64,000 bases of DNA from Pseudotabrizicola sediminis (GTDB lineage: Bacteria; Pseudomonadota; Alphaproteobacteria; Rhodobacterales; Rhodobacteraceae). Under the pieces are notes generated by a model, which did not search any database, was not told the DNA's origin, and worked only from the letters and a program-made list of their open reading frames with translations. This document shows, one piece after another, positions 29,535-42,175 of this stretch; within the stretch, counting starts at the first letter, position 1; every line of letters begins with the position of its first letter. The translations under genes and the position numbers were made by a program. The DNA lies in NCBI RefSeq assembly GCF_004745575.1, contig NZ_RPEM01000004.1:124001-188000 (forward strand), read 5' to 3'.

Positions 29535-29668
29535 ATCTTTCTCCTCCCAAATGCCGTGAAACACGGCAATGTCGCGGCGGTTTGTCCGTTCCAGTGCGTT
29601 TTGCGCACATGGACCGCGATCAGGCGGCACATTGACCGAGCCATACATCTGCGTCAAATGAGATTACC

Positions 29669-29684
29669 TGAAGTATATACTTCA
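29669..29684. promoter_or_regulatory. 16-bp perfect palindrome, probable GbpR operator
   Basis: TGAAGTATATACTTCA is perfectly symmetrical and lies between divergent chvE (start 29534) and the LysR gene (start 29707). An A/T-rich interrupted dyad containing T-N11-A fits LysR-type recognition. Confidence 0.65.
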
Positions 29685-29706
29685 TATCTGATATGGATAC
29701 ACGCCC

Positions 29707-30639
29707 GTGACCCTGCCCCTGCATCATCTGAAAATGACCCATCTGCGCCTGCTTGCCCATCTGGCCGACACCCGCCGGATCACGTCTGCCGCCGAGCTGA
29801 CCGGCGTGTCGCAACCCACCGCCTCAAGGCTGATCGTCGAGATCGAGGATATCCTGGGCCAACCCATCCACGAACGGTCTGGCCGGGGCATCGCCCTGAC
29901 TGTAGTGGGCACGGCACTGGCCACCCGCGCCCGCCGCATCCTGACCGAGCTGCAAGAGGCCACCACCGAAATTTCGGGCCTCGCCTCGGGCGATTCCGGT
30001 CATCTGCAGCTCGGCTCGGTCACCGCCCCGGCGCTGTCGCTGATGCTGCCCGCGCTGCGCACCCTGCGCCTAACCCATCCCAACATCACCGCTGATGTCA
30101 GCGTCGCCCCCTCTGCGCTGTTGTGTCAGGAGTTGCGCGCAGGAAGGCTGGATCTGGTGCTGGGTCGCCCGACCGACCCCCAAGACGCCGAGGATTTCGC
30201 CATCCAACCCTTGGGCACTGAACCGGTGGCCCTGCTGGTGCGGCAGGATCATCCGCTGGCTGGGCCGAACCCCGTCGCCCTGCCCGATCTGATGCGCTTT
30301 GACTGGGTGATGCCAGCCGCCCCCTCACCGCTGGGCCGCGCCATGATCTGCGCCTTTGCGCAGCACGACCTGCCGCCGCCCCGGCAAAGCCTGACTACGG
30401 CGTCCTTCCTGCTGACCCTGACGATGGTGCGCCAGACCAACGCGATCGCACCCTTGGCCCGCGCCGTCACCGATGTATTCTGCACCCCCGGCAGCGGCTA
30501 TGTCACGCTGGACTCGGCCTTGCAGATCAATGTCGGCTCCTACGGGCTGATGACGCGCAAGGGGCAGGCGGTCCCGCCCGCCCTCAGCCGCCTGATCGAC
30601 CAGATCACCCGGCAGGGTCAGCTGAACCCCGGGGCTTAG
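29707..30639 (+). CDS. gbpR: GbpR-like LysR-family regulator of chvE
   Basis: 310 residues, GTG start at 29707. N-terminal winged helix (LRLLAHLADTRRITSAAELTGVSQPTASRLIVEIE, positions 12-46) and a LysR substrate-binding domain (about 95-300). It is divergent from chvE, the arrangement of GbpR in Agrobacterium/Azospirillum, which activates the chvE operon in response to sugars. Its end overlaps the convergent gnd gene by 4 bases. Confidence 0.85.
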   Translation: MTLPLHHLKMTHLRLLAHLADTRRITSAAELTGVSQPTASRLIVEIEDILGQPIHERSGRGIALTVVGTALATRARRILTELQEATTEISGLASGDSGHLQLGSVTAPALSLMLPALRTLRLTHPNITADVSVAPSALLCQELRAGRLDLVLGRPTDPQDAEDFAIQPLGTEPVALLVRQDHPLAGPNPVALPDLMRFDWVMPAAPSPLGRAMICAFAQHDLPPPRQSLTTASFLLTLTMVRQTNAIAPLARAVTDVFCTPGSGYVTLDSALQINVGSYGLMTRKGQAVPPALSRLIDQITRQGQLNPGA

Positions 30640-32036
30640 GCCCCGTTCCCCCATGGCCCATGCCGCAGATCCTTGCCATCCAGCCGGCCAAAGCCATGCG
30701 CGCCAAAGAAGTCGCGCTGACCTTGGATCATGTTGGCGGTGCCCCGCGCTTGCCGCATCAGATCAAACCACGCCAGCCCCGCCGACAGCGCGGGCAAGGG
30801 CAGGCCCTGCAACGCCCCCGCTGCCACCACCCGGCGCAGCGCGGGCAGGCTGCCCTCCAGCAGCCCCGCAAAGAACGGTGCCAAAATCAGGTTGCGCGCA
30901 GGATCTTCGGCCAAGGCCTGAGCCATATCGTTCAGCATCGATGACCGGATGATGCAGCCCGCCCGCCAGACCCGCGCAATCGCGGGCAAGTCCAGCGCCC
31001 AATCAAAGTCGCGCGCCGCCGACGTCATCATCGAAAAGCCCTGCGCATAGCACAAGATTTTGCCAGCGATCATCGCGGCTTCCAGATCATCCAGCGAGAC
31101 ATCCACCGGGCCGCCCGCCTGACCAAACCGCGCCTCGCCCGCGACCCGCTCGTCGCGTCGGGCCGAGACGTTGCGCGCCATCACCGCCGCCTCGATCACC
31201 GGCACAGGGGCGGCCAAATGCTGCGCCTCCACCGCCGTCCAGCGCCCGGTGCCCTTTTGCCCCGCCGCATCCACGATCATGTCCAGCATCGGCCCGCCGT
31301 CCAGCGGGTCGGTGGCTGCCGCCACCTTGCCGGAAATCTCGATCAGATAGGATTGCAGCACGCCCTCGTTCCAGCGCGCAAACACCGGCGCAATGTCCGG
31401 GGCCTCCATCGCTAACCCGTCGCGCATCATGCCGTAAACCTCGGAGATCATCTGCATATCGGCATATTCAATGCCGTTGTGCACCGTCTTGACGAAATGC
31501 CCTGCGCCGGACGGCCCCATGTGATCGGCACAGGGGGTGCCATCCTCGGCCCGAGCCGCGATGGCCTGCAACAGGTCTTGCATCTGGCTCCAGGCCGCCT
31601 GCGACCCGCCCGCCATGATCGCCGGGCCGTTCCGCGCGCCCTCCTCGCCACCCGATACCCCGATGCCCATGAACCGGAACGGCAGTTCCTCCGCATCCCG
31701 CCGGTCGGTGTCGCGAAAATTGGCATTACCCGCATCAATCACCAGATCCTCCGGCCCCAGTAGCGCGGTCAGGGAGGCCAGCTGATCATCCACCGCCTGC
31801 CCCGCCGGCACCATCAGAATGATGGCACGCGGCGGCACAATCGCCTGCACCAGCGTCTCCAGTGTATCGGCCGGGGTAATCCGCGCTGCCAGTTCGCCCG
31901 CCCCGTCGTAAAAGGCCTGCGTGACAGATCCGGTCCGGTTCCACACGGCAATCGGAAACCCCTTCTCGGCAATGTTCAGCGCCAGCGCCGCGCCCATCGT
32001 GCCAAGGCCGATCAGGCCGGTATGAGTCTGTGTCAT
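30636..32036 (-). CDS. gnd: 6-phosphogluconate dehydrogenase, decarboxylating
   Basis: 466 residues. NADP-binding N-terminus HTGLIGLGTMGAALALN, substrate motif IGVSGGEEGARNGPAIMAGG, catalytic Lys/Asn in FVKTVHNGIEYADMQ, and the all-helical C-terminal domain ending QRDFFGAHGFGR. Oxidises 6-phosphogluconate to ribulose 5-phosphate with CO2 and NADPH. It overlaps the end of gbpR by 4 bases in convergent orientation. Its location between two sugar operons suggests recruitment but no regulatory link can be read. Confidence 0.94.
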   Translation of the reverse strand: MTQTHTGLIGLGTMGAALALNIAEKGFPIAVWNRTGSVTQAFYDGAGELAARITPADTLETLVQAIVPPRAIILMVPAGQAVDDQLASLTALLGPEDLVIDAGNANFRDTDRRDAEELPFRFMGIGVSGGEEGARNGPAIMAGGSQAAWSQMQDLLQAIAARAEDGTPCADHMGPSGAGHFVKTVHNGIEYADMQMISEVYGMMRDGLAMEAPDIAPVFARWNEGVLQSYLIEISGKVAAATDPLDGGPMLDMIVDAAGQKGTGRWTAVEAQHLAAPVPVIEAAVMARNVSARRDERVAGEARFGQAGGPVDVSLDDLEAAMIAGKILCYAQGFSMMTSAARDFDWALDLPAIARVWRAGCIIRSSMLNDMAQALAEDPARNLILAPFFAGLLEGSLPALRRVVAAGALQGLPLPALSAGLAWFDLMRQARGTANMIQGQRDFFGAHGFGRLDGKDLRHGPWGNGA

Positions 32037-32474
32037 GGCTGTCGCAGTCCTTTGCAGTTCAGATAATCATCCAGTGTGCCGGGGGCAGCGGGACTGCACA
32101 CAATGGCGTCCCGGCCCCTCGTCCTGCCGCCTAGCGCTACCCCCACGCCCCTGACGCGTCAAACCGAAACACCGCCCCGCTCTTCCCCGGCCATGGGACA
32201 AAGCCCCCCATGCCAGACTCCTCAAGGCAATTGCCCACACACTGCCCCAAGCCCATTTTCAGTCCAAAAATATCCCGGGGGAGTGGCGAAGCGACGGGGG
32301 GGCTGGCCCCCTGCTTGATCCGCCACAGACGTACCCATCTGCCGGAAGTGGTTAAAGCCACTTTAAGAAGACAGGCCTAACCTTTGATATAGAAGGATAT
32401 CACTATCCGTAACACAGGGGCAAGCCACAGCCAAAACCGGACCCTCTCAGATCCGGCTCCTGCGCCAACCGCCC
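32037..32474. other. 438-base intergenic region
   Basis: No gene seen. Contents: a REP-like element (32262-32313), an inverted repeat AAGTGG-TTAAAG-CCACTT (32346-32363) and a dyad GGATA-TCAC-TATCC near 32396-32410. It holds the gnd promoter and the 3' region of the fucose operon. Confidence 0.55.
32262..32313 (-). repeat. REP-like intergenic element, copy 2
   Basis: Read on the minus strand: a GGGGGCCAGCCCCCC hairpin, a short spacer and then CCCCCGGGATATTTTTGG. It shares the CCCC..GGGATATTT core and neighbouring G/C-rich hairpin with the element at 21957-22008. Confidence 0.5.
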
Positions 32475-33320
32475 TCAGGCGTCAGCTATCACATCCTGCC
32501 GCTGCTGGCCCAGGCCCTCGATGCCCAGTTCCACCACATCGCCCGGCTTCAGATAGCGCGGTGGCTTCATCCCCATCCCCACGCCCGGCGGGGTGCCGGT
32601 CGAGATAACGTCGCCCGGATGCAGGGTCATGAACTGCGACAGATAGCTGATCACATGCGCCACCCCGTAGACCATGGTCCGGGTCGCGCCGTTCTGCATG
32701 GTCTGGCCGTTGACCTTCAGCCACATCGCAAGGTTCTGCGGGTCTTCCACCTCATCGCGCGTCACCAGCCAGGGGCCCAGTTGTCCAAAGTTGTCGCAGC
32801 TTTTGCCCTTGGTCCACTGCCCGGCCCGCTCGGTCTGAAACGCTCGCTCGCTGACATCATTGGTCACGGCATAGCCCGCGACATGTTTCAGCGCGTCGGC
32901 TTCAGACGCATACTTCGCGCGCGTCCCGATGATCACACCCAGTTCCACCTCCCAGTCGGTTTTCTCCGAGGTGCGAGGGATGATGATGGGGTCGTTCGGG
33001 CCGACGATGGCGCTGGTGGCCTTCATGAAGATCACCGGCTCGGGCGGCACTGCGAGGCCGGATTCGGCGGCATGATCGGCGTAGTTCAGCCCGATGCAGA
33101 TGAATTTACCGGTGCCCGCCACGCAGGGGCCAAGGCGGGTGTCCGCCGCCACGACCGGCAGGCTGGCCACATCGGCATCGCGCAGGGCCGATAGGCCGGC
33201 ATCGGACAGCACATCGCCCGCGATGTCGGGCACGATGCCGGTCAGGTCGCGGATGGTGCCGTCCGTATGCAGCAGACCGGGGCGTTCAGCGCCCGCAGCG
33301 CCATGACGGAGGAGTTTCAT
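32475..33320 (-). CDS. fumarylacetoacetate hydrolase family protein, probable 2,4-diketo-3-deoxy-L-fuconate hydrolase
   Basis: 281 residues. FAH fold: FICIGLNYADHAAESG, metal ligand region DWEVELGVIIG, GYAVTNDVSERAFQ and the STGTPPGVGMGMKPPRYLKPGD loop. Members of this branch cleave 2,4-diketo-3-deoxy sugar acids into pyruvate and a hydroxy acid (lactate for fuconate). Its place after the KDF-dehydrogenase-like SDR supports that step. It is the last gene of the operon. Confidence 0.83.
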   Translation of the reverse strand: MKLLRHGAAGAERPGLLHTDGTIRDLTGIVPDIAGDVLSDAGLSALRDADVASLPVVAADTRLGPCVAGTGKFICIGLNYADHAAESGLAVPPEPVIFMKATSAIVGPNDPIIIPRTSEKTDWEVELGVIIGTRAKYASEADALKHVAGYAVTNDVSERAFQTERAGQWTKGKSCDNFGQLGPWLVTRDEVEDPQNLAMWLKVNGQTMQNGATRTMVYGVAHVISYLSQFMTLHPGDVISTGTPPGVGMGMKPPRYLKPGDVVELGIEGLGQQRQDVIADA

Positions 33321-33331
33321 ATCAGATCCTT

Positions 33332-34132
<801 letters not shown>

Positions 34133-35641
34133 TTACATCACGGCCCCGATCTGCCAAGGCACGAATTCCGCGCCGCCAAAGCCCAGGGCCTCGGATTTGG
34201 TGACCTCGCCGCTGGCGACCCGGATGAACTGCTCGAACATTTCGCGCCCTTTGTCCGCAAGCGACACCCCGCCGTCAATGATATCGCCGGTGTTCAGGTC
34301 CATATCTTCTTCCATGTGGCGGAACATTTCGGAGTTGGTGGCGACCTTGATGCAAGGCACGGGCTTGTAGCCCGAAACCGACCCGCGTCCGGTGGTGAAG
34401 ACGATCAGGTTTGCCCCTGATGCGATCTGCCCGGTGACGGAACAGGGGTCATAGCCGGGGCTGTCCATGAAGACGAAGCCCTTTTTGGTGATCGGTTCGG
34501 CGAAAAGATACACGTCTTCCATCGGTGCTGTGCCGCCCTTTGCAACCGCGCCAAGGGACTTTTCCAGAATGGTGGTCAACCCGCCGCGTTTGTTGCCGGG
34601 GCTGGGGTTGTTGTTCATCTCGCCCTTGTTGCGGGCCGTGTAATCTTCCCACCAGCGGATGCGTTCGATCAACTTCTCACCAACCTCGACGCTGACGGCG
34701 CGGCGGGTGAGCAGGTGTTCTGCCCCGTAGATCTCGGACGTTTCCGACAGGATGGTGGTGCCGCCATGCTGCACCAGCAGGTCTGATGCCACGCCAAGCG
34801 CCGGATTGGCGGTGATGCCGGAATAGCCATCCGATCCGCCGCATTGCATGCCGATCACCAGTTCCGATACCGGAATCGGCTCGCGGGTATAGGCGTTGGC
34901 AATGTCGGCCATTTCGCGCAGCGCCTCGACCCCACGCTCCACCGTCTTGCGGGTGCCGCCGACCTGCTGGATAGTCATGTGACGGAAATTGTTGTCGGCG
35001 CGCATCCGGCCCCGGCCCACCAGATCGGGGATCTGGAGCACTTCACAACCCAGACCCACCAGAAGGATACCGCCAAAGTTGGGGTTCTGAGCATAGCCCT
35101 GCAGCGTGCGCATCAGGGTGGCGTAACCCTCGTCCGAGCCGGACATGCCGCAGCCGGAGGCATGGGCAATGGGCACAATGCCATCAACATTGCCAAGCAA
35201 CTTGAACCAGTCGGACTTTTCCGCCTCTTCCGCGATAAAGCGAGCGACTGAACCGGAGCAGTTTACGGAGGTCAGCACACCAAGGTAGTTGCGGGTACCT
35301 GCCTTGCCGTCGGGGCGGCGGAAGCCCAAGAAGGTGCGGTCTTCATTTGCGGCAGGCAAGGCCCGCGCCTCGGCGGCAAAGGCGTAGTCCTGCGCGTGGT
35401 CAGACATGGCGATGTTGTGCACATGCACATGCGCGCCTGCGGGGATGGCTTGCGTGGCCGCTCCGATGATCTGACCGTAGCGGCGGATGTTTTCGCCCAT
35501 GCTGATCGCACGATTCGCGAGCTTGTGGCCACGCGCGACAGGTGTGGTGATCGTCACACCAAGCGCTTCCGCCCCCGGAGCCAGATCGGTCAGGGCAATA
35601 TCGACATTGTCATCGGAGTTCAGGCGGATGCTGATGGGCAA
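34133..35641 (-). CDS. UxaA-family sugar-acid dehydratase, probable L-fuconate dehydratase
   Basis: 502 residues. The TTG start at 35641 was chosen because GAGG sits six bases upstream, right at the preceding SDR stop; the frame is open to 35719. An N-terminal SAF-like domain (about 1-100, with HVHVHNIAMSDH) is fused to the altronate/galactarate dehydratase core (FLGFRRPDGKAGTRNYLGVL, GCGMSGSDEGYATLMRT, MQCGGSDGYSGITANPALG). Iron-dependent sugar-acid dehydratases. Characterised L-fuconate dehydratases belong to the enolase superfamily, so this would be a non-homologous replacement. Confidence 0.82.
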   Translation of the reverse strand: MPISIRLNSDDNVDIALTDLAPGAEALGVTITTPVARGHKLANRAISMGENIRRYGQIIGAATQAIPAGAHVHVHNIAMSDHAQDYAFAAEARALPAANEDRTFLGFRRPDGKAGTRNYLGVLTSVNCSGSVARFIAEEAEKSDWFKLLGNVDGIVPIAHASGCGMSGSDEGYATLMRTLQGYAQNPNFGGILLVGLGCEVLQIPDLVGRGRMRADNNFRHMTIQQVGGTRKTVERGVEALREMADIANAYTREPIPVSELVIGMQCGGSDGYSGITANPALGVASDLLVQHGGTTILSETSEIYGAEHLLTRRAVSVEVGEKLIERIRWWEDYTARNKGEMNNNPSPGNKRGGLTTILEKSLGAVAKGGTAPMEDVYLFAEPITKKGFVFMDSPGYDPCSVTGQIASGANLIVFTTGRGSVSGYKPVPCIKVATNSEMFRHMEEDMDLNTGDIIDGGVSLADKGREMFEQFIRVASGEVTKSEALGFGGAEFVPWQIGAVM

Positions 35642-35649
35642 TTTGGGCC

Positions 35650-37463
<1,814 letters not shown>

Positions 37464-37529
37464 CGGGTATCCTCCCATGGTGTCGATGTTGATACATGCG
37501 GGGCGTTCGTCGCCCGTCGGTTGGTTCGG

Positions 37530-38528
37530 TCAGCTGGCCGCGCGACGGCGGCGCAGCATATCGGCATAGACGGCAGCGATGATGATGCCGCCGGTCACGA
37601 CGGTTTGCCATTCTTGCGCCACCGACATGACGCGCAATCCGTTCAGCAGCACCGCCATGATCAGCGCACCGATCATGGTACCCAGGATCGACCCGCGCCC
37701 GCCCGCAAGCGATGTGCCCCCGATGACCACGGCGGCGATGGCGTCAAGCTCATACCCAAGCCCCAGCGCAGGTTGCGCGGAGTTCAATCGCGAAGCGATG
37801 ATCAGCCCGGCAATCCCGCAGATGCTGCCCGCAAGCGCGTAGATCGCGATTTTCCACGCATCGGTGTTGACCCCGGACAGGCGCACCGCCTCTTCGTTCG
37901 AGCCAAGCGCAAAGCAGTAGCGGCCCAGCACGGTGCGGTTCAGGACATAGCCGATGACCAGCGCCAACACGAACAGGATCAGCACGCCGTTTGGCACCGG
38001 TACGGATGGGATGATCCGGCCAATCAACGATCCGGTGGAGATTTCGGAAAATCCCGGCGTGTCGTTGAAATAGATCGGCTTGGTGCCCGAGATGATCAGC
38101 GACAGCCCCTTCAGGATCAACATCATGCCAAGGGTGGCGATGAAGGGCGGGATCTTCATCTTGGCGACCAGCGTGCCGGAAATGGTGCCGCAGACCGCAC
38201 CAGCCGCGATCGCGCCCAGAACACCAAGCGGTAGCGGCATGCCTGCATTGGTCAGGATCACACCCGCCATGACGGCGCAGAATGTCATCAGCGTACCGAC
38301 TGACAAGTCAATGCCACCGGTGATGATCACCAGCGTGGCCGCAATCGCCAGAACTCCGTTGACCGATGTGGCCTGCAGAATGGCCAGCATGTTCGATGTT
38401 TGCAGGAAGTTCGGCGACGCCACCGAGAAGAACACCAGAAGTGCTATCAGGCTGGCAAAGGCCAGCAACTTTTGTTGTGCGCCGGAGGCGGGTTTGCGGG
38501 CCGGGGTGGCTGCGGGTAGGGTGGTCAT
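37530..38528 (-). CDS. sugar ABC transporter permease of RbsC type
   Basis: 332 residues, about ten transmembrane segments, with the family motif [29 protein letters not shown] given at about residues 263-291. Overlaps the ATPase stop by 4 bases (ATGA), so the two are translationally coupled. Confidence 0.92.
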   Translation of the reverse strand: MTTLPAATPARKPASGAQQKLLAFASLIALLVFFSVASPNFLQTSNMLAILQATSVNGVLAIAATLVIITGGIDLSVGTLMTFCAVMAGVILTNAGMPLPLGVLGAIAAGAVCGTISGTLVAKMKIPPFIATLGMMLILKGLSLIISGTKPIYFNDTPGFSEISTGSLIGRIIPSVPVPNGVLILFVLALVIGYVLNRTVLGRYCFALGSNEEAVRLSGVNTDAWKIAIYALAGSICGIAGLIIASRLNSAQPALGLGYELDAIAAVVIGGTSLAGGRGSILGTMIGALIMAVLLNGLRVMSVAQEWQTVVTGGIIIAAVYADMLRRRRAAS

Positions 38529-40054
38529 GCAAGGGCCTCCTCAGGCGCGCCGTGTTTCTGGGTGGCAAGGCGCATGATGTCTTCCTGACGGGTGCCGGGG
38601 CCGCCGGGCAGGATACCGGTCAAGCGGCCTTCACACATCACGGCGATCCGGTGGGACAGGCGCAGCACCTCGGGCAGTTCGGAACTGATGACGATGATGG
38701 CCTTGCCGTCAGCCGCCAGTGCCTGCATCAGGCGGTAGATTTCCGCCTTTGCGCCGACGTCGATGCCTCGGGTGGGTTCATCAAAGATCAGGATGTCACA
38801 ATTGCGCAAAAGCCATTTGGCGATGACGATCTTTTGCTGATTGCCGCCGGACAGCAGCCGAACCTCCTGCCGGTCGGACGGGGTGCGTATGGCCAGTTGT
38901 GCAATGTAATCTTGCGCGGTTTTCTGCAATGCCGCCTCATCCAGCACACCCATGGCGTTGGAAAAGCGGGCAAGGCTGGTCATGCCGACATTGGCACGCA
39001 CATCAAGGCCAAGGGCAAGGCCGAAGTGTTTGCGATCTTCGGACAGATAACCGATGCCTGCGGCGACGGCATCTTGCGGGCTGCGGATGGTGGCGGGTTT
39101 GCCGTGCACGATGATCTCGCCGCTGTCGCGCGGGTCGGCACCAAAGATGGCGCGGGCGACTTCGGTGCGCCCGGCCCCCATCAACCCGGCAAAGCCAAGG
39201 ATCTCGCCCTGTTTTACGCTGAACCCCACATCGCGGATGATCCGGCCCCGGTTCAGCCCCCGCACCTCCAGCGCCACTGGCGCAGAGGTCAGGTCGGGAA
39301 TGTCGACATGCACGCTTTCAAGCGCGCGCCCGACCATCATGCTGATGATTGTCTCGATCGGCGTATCGGCAGCGCTGACGGTGCCGACATAGGCCCCGTC
39401 ACGCATGATGGTGACACGGTCTGAAATACGGCGGATCTCGTCCATCTTGTGGCTGATGTAGACAATGCCGACGCCTTCGGCCTTCAACCCGCGGATGATG
39501 GCGAACAGCTCATTTGTCTCGGCATCGTTCAGGGCGGCGGTGGGCTCATCCATGATTAGGATGCGGGACCGGAAGGACAGCGCCTTGGCGATTTCTACCA
39601 TCTGCTGACGGGCGACCGACAGGGTACGCACCTCCGCGCGTGGGTCGATGCGCACCTTCATCTGGGCAAAGATGGTTTGCGCATCCGCGTTCAGCTTCGC
39701 CTCGTCGAGGCGGCCAAAGCTGCGGCGGGGTTCGCGGCCGATGAAGATGTTCTGCGCCACGGTCAGGTCGTTCATCAGGGCCAGTTCCTGATGGATGATG
39801 CCGATGCCAAGCGCCTGTGCCGCGCGAGGGCCGTTGATGGTGGCGGGTTCGCCCGACACCTCGACCGTGCCGCCATCGGGCTGGTAGATGCCTGACAACA
39901 CCTTCATCAGCGTCGATTTCCCCGCGCCGTTTTCACCCATCAGGGCATGCACTTCGCCGGGGTGAAGGTCGAATTGTGCTGAGCGCAGCGCGTGCACCCC
40001 AGGGAAATGCTTGTCGATGCCGGTCATGCGGACAAGGGTTGCGGCTGGCGTCAC
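38525..40054 (-). CDS. sugar ABC transporter ATPase of RbsA type
   Basis: 509 residues with two nucleotide-binding halves: Walker [10 protein letters not shown] and Walker [14 protein letters not shown] in the first half, and signature [16 protein letters not shown] with Walker [17 protein letters not shown] in the second, whose own Walker A is degenerate ([10 protein letters not shown]). Overlaps the upstream dehydrogenase gene by 4 bases. Paralogous to GguA in the arabinose operon but not a recent copy. Confidence 0.93.
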   Translation of the reverse strand: MTPAATLVRMTGIDKHFPGVHALRSAQFDLHPGEVHALMGENGAGKSTLMKVLSGIYQPDGGTVEVSGEPATINGPRAAQALGIGIIHQELALMNDLTVAQNIFIGREPRRSFGRLDEAKLNADAQTIFAQMKVRIDPRAEVRTLSVARQQMVEIAKALSFRSRILIMDEPTAALNDAETNELFAIIRGLKAEGVGIVYISHKMDEIRRISDRVTIMRDGAYVGTVSAADTPIETIISMMVGRALESVHVDIPDLTSAPVALEVRGLNRGRIIRDVGFSVKQGEILGFAGLMGAGRTEVARAIFGADPRDSGEIIVHGKPATIRSPQDAVAAGIGYLSEDRKHFGLALGLDVRANVGMTSLARFSNAMGVLDEAALQKTAQDYIAQLAIRTPSDRQEVRLLSGGNQQKIVIAKWLLRNCDILIFDEPTRGIDVGAKAEIYRLMQALAADGKAIIVISSELPEVLRLSHRIAVMCEGRLTGILPGGPGTRQEDIMRLATQKHGAPEEALA

Positions 40055-41079
40055 GTCTGGCCCCCGATTTGCACGACAACCTTGATCAGCGCCTCACGGT
40101 TGGCGACAAGCGCAGGAAAACGCGCGGGCAGATCGGCCAGCGGCAGGGTTTCCGAGATGATGCGGGCGACGTCGATGGTGCCGTCGCTCAGTGCCTGCAT
40201 GACGGTGGCGAAATCCGTCGCTGTGGCGTTGCGGCTGCCCATCAGGGTCATCTCGCGCTTGTGGAATTCGGGGTCGGAAAAGGTGATGTCATCCTTGACC
40301 ACAGACACCAACACATACTTTCCGCCATGCGCGACATGAGCAAAGCCACCCTCAATGGCGCGCGCGTTGCCGGTGGCATCGAACACCACGTCAAAGCCGC
40401 CCTGCGGCAATGGGTCGGTGACACCATACAAATGCACAAAACCGAACCCTGCTGCCGCGTTCAGGCGGGCAGAACTGGCATCGCGCAGGTGCACAGTGGC
40501 CCCGCGCGCCTTGGCAAACAGCGCCACGCCAAGTCCGATGGGCCCCGCACCCGTGACAAGCACGGTATCGCCGGTTTGCGGCGCTGCGCGGCGGACGGCA
40601 TGCGCGCCGATGGCCAGAAACTCGGTCAGCACCGCAGCACCCTTCGGCAGGCTTGATGCGTCGTAAAGGTTGCCCGAAGGTACCGCAATCCGCGCGCACA
40701 TGCCGCCGTCGCGGTGCACCCCAAGAACAGCAATATCGGTGCAGCAATTGGGCTTACCCTTGCGACACGCGATGCAAGTACCGCAGGACAGGTAGGGGTT
40801 GATCACGACCGGCAGACCTTTTGGCCAATCGCCTGTTGCTGTGGCGACATGACCCGAGAGTTCATGGCCGATTACGCGTGGGTAATCCAGAAAAGGATGC
40901 TTGCCTTCAAAGATATGGAAATCCGTGCCACACAGACCAACCGCGTCGATATCAACAAGCACCCAACCATCAGGCGCTGCTTGCGGAAGCGGGCGTTCGG
41001 CCAGCATGAACTGTCCAGGTTTCGCGCAGGTGCCGCAAAGCATGGTCAGACCGACCGCACCATCCCCCGCAGCATCCAT
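40051..41079 (-). CDS. zinc-dependent medium-chain alcohol/polyol dehydrogenase
   Basis: 342 residues from ATG 41079, with GGGAGGGG nine bases upstream. The frame is open much further upstream (to 42285) but that part is antisense to the GntR gene. Catalytic zinc motif [12 protein letters not shown] and GHELSG, the structural zinc Cys cluster ([15 protein letters not shown]), and the Rossmann motif [17 protein letters not shown]. Family members oxidise sorbitol, threonine or sugar alcohols. It is the first gene of the fucose-type operon, so it may act on a substrate or on the lactaldehyde/lactate side, but the exact role is open. Confidence 0.86.
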   Translation of the reverse strand: MDAAGDGAVGLTMLCGTCAKPGQFMLAERPLPQAAPDGWVLVDIDAVGLCGTDFHIFEGKHPFLDYPRVIGHELSGHVATATGDWPKGLPVVINPYLSCGTCIACRKGKPNCCTDIAVLGVHRDGGMCARIAVPSGNLYDASSLPKGAAVLTEFLAIGAHAVRRAAPQTGDTVLVTGAGPIGLGVALFAKARGATVHLRDASSARLNAAAGFGFVHLYGVTDPLPQGGFDVVFDATGNARAIEGGFAHVAHGGKYVLVSVVKDDITFSDPEFHKREMTLMGSRNATATDFATVMQALSDGTIDVARIISETLPLADLPARFPALVANREALIKVVVQIGGQT

Positions 41080-41229
41080 TGTCAGGAACCCCTCCCAAGG
41101 TCTTCGACAGGACCACCGACTCAACCGATGGTTTTTATCATTAAAGACACCATGACGCGGCGATTTCGCCTTGCCAACTGTTTTTAATTTTATAATGCAT
41201 AGAAACAGGGATCGAAGAAAGACGACCCG
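41080..41229. promoter_or_regulatory. divergent control region of the fucose operon and GntR regulator
   Basis: 150 AT-richer bases between divergent starts. ATGGT and ACCAT about 16 bases apart near 41128-41154 form an imperfect dyad, and TATAAT lies near 41190 towards the GntR gene. A plausible operator for the GntR or LacI regulator. Confidence 0.45.
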
Positions 41230-42132
41230 ATGGCACGCACTGACACCCGCTTTCGCCAGACGCATAATGCGCTGCTGGACATGCTGTCCGGCATGGCCAT
41301 CGGGACAGGTTTGCTGTCCGAGGTGCAACTGGCGGCAAGGCTGGGGGTGTCGCGCACGGTGATCCGGGCCGTGGTGCAAAAGCTCGGGGCGGATGGCGTC
41401 CTGCAGGGCAGTGGCCGCGACAAACAGCTTGTGCGGGCCCCAAGGGCCGAGGACCTGCTGCCGCTGCGCGAGGACTACATCGGCCGGGAAGATCTGGAAG
41501 CGCGGTTTCTGGACTGGGTGCTGCGGTTTGACGTGCCTGCGGGGACGGCGCTGAACATCACGCAACTGGCGCGGCAGTTTGCCGTGCCGCCGCATGCCTT
41601 GCAGGAGTTTCTGGCCAGCCTTGGCCAATCGGGGCTGATCGAGCGGCGCGCGCGCGGGGGCTGGCGGTTGCTGGGGTTCACCGCCGACTATGCGGTCGAG
41701 CTGTCGGAGTTCCGGCAGGTGCTGGAGCTGAACGCCGTACGGGCCTTTGCAGCGCTGCCCGATGATCACCCGGCTTGGGCGGCACTGGCCGCGATCCGCG
41801 ACGAACATCTGGGCCTGCTCGACCGGATCGAGCGCGACTTTCATGACTTTTCGCGACTGGACGGGCGGTTTCACGCACTGATCAATTCGGTGGTCAGCAA
41901 CCGCTTCGTGGCCGAGTTCCAGAAGGTGATCTCGCTGATCTTTCATTATCATTATCAATGGGACAAGACGATGGAGCGCTATCGCAACGAGGCGGCGATC
42001 CGGGAACACCTGACCATCATCACGGCTCTGCAGGCCCGCGAAACCCCCACCGCCGAGGCGCGGGCACTGGACCATCTGGCCACCTCGAAAGAAACGCTGC
42101 TGTCGTCGATGCGGGGCCATCATCTGGTGTAG
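41230..42132 (+). CDS. GntR-family regulator with two winged helices and FCD-like domain
   Basis: 300 residues. The first winged helix spans about residues 8-65 (LLSEVQLAARLGVSRTVIRAVVQKL at about 29-53). A second similar segment spans about 88-148 (NITQLARQFAVPPHALQEFLASLGQSGLIERR at about 98-129, then GGWRLLGF). The rest (about 150-290) is all-helical FCD-like with His/Asp/Glu metal or ligand contacts (RDEHLGLLDRIE, FHALINSVVSN). Tandem DNA-binding modules are unusual for this family. Divergent from the fucose operon, its likely target. Confidence 0.8.
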   Translation: MARTDTRFRQTHNALLDMLSGMAIGTGLLSEVQLAARLGVSRTVIRAVVQKLGADGVLQGSGRDKQLVRAPRAEDLLPLREDYIGREDLEARFLDWVLRFDVPAGTALNITQLARQFAVPPHALQEFLASLGQSGLIERRARGGWRLLGFTADYAVELSEFRQVLELNAVRAFAALPDDHPAWAALAAIRDEHLGLLDRIERDFHDFSRLDGRFHALINSVVSNRFVAEFQKVISLIFHYHYQWDKTMERYRNEAAIREHLTIITALQARETPTAEARALDHLATSKETLLSSMRGHHLV

Positions 42133-42175
42133 CTTGCGCGAACCGGCTACACCAATTTCAGACCCCCGGAGGATC

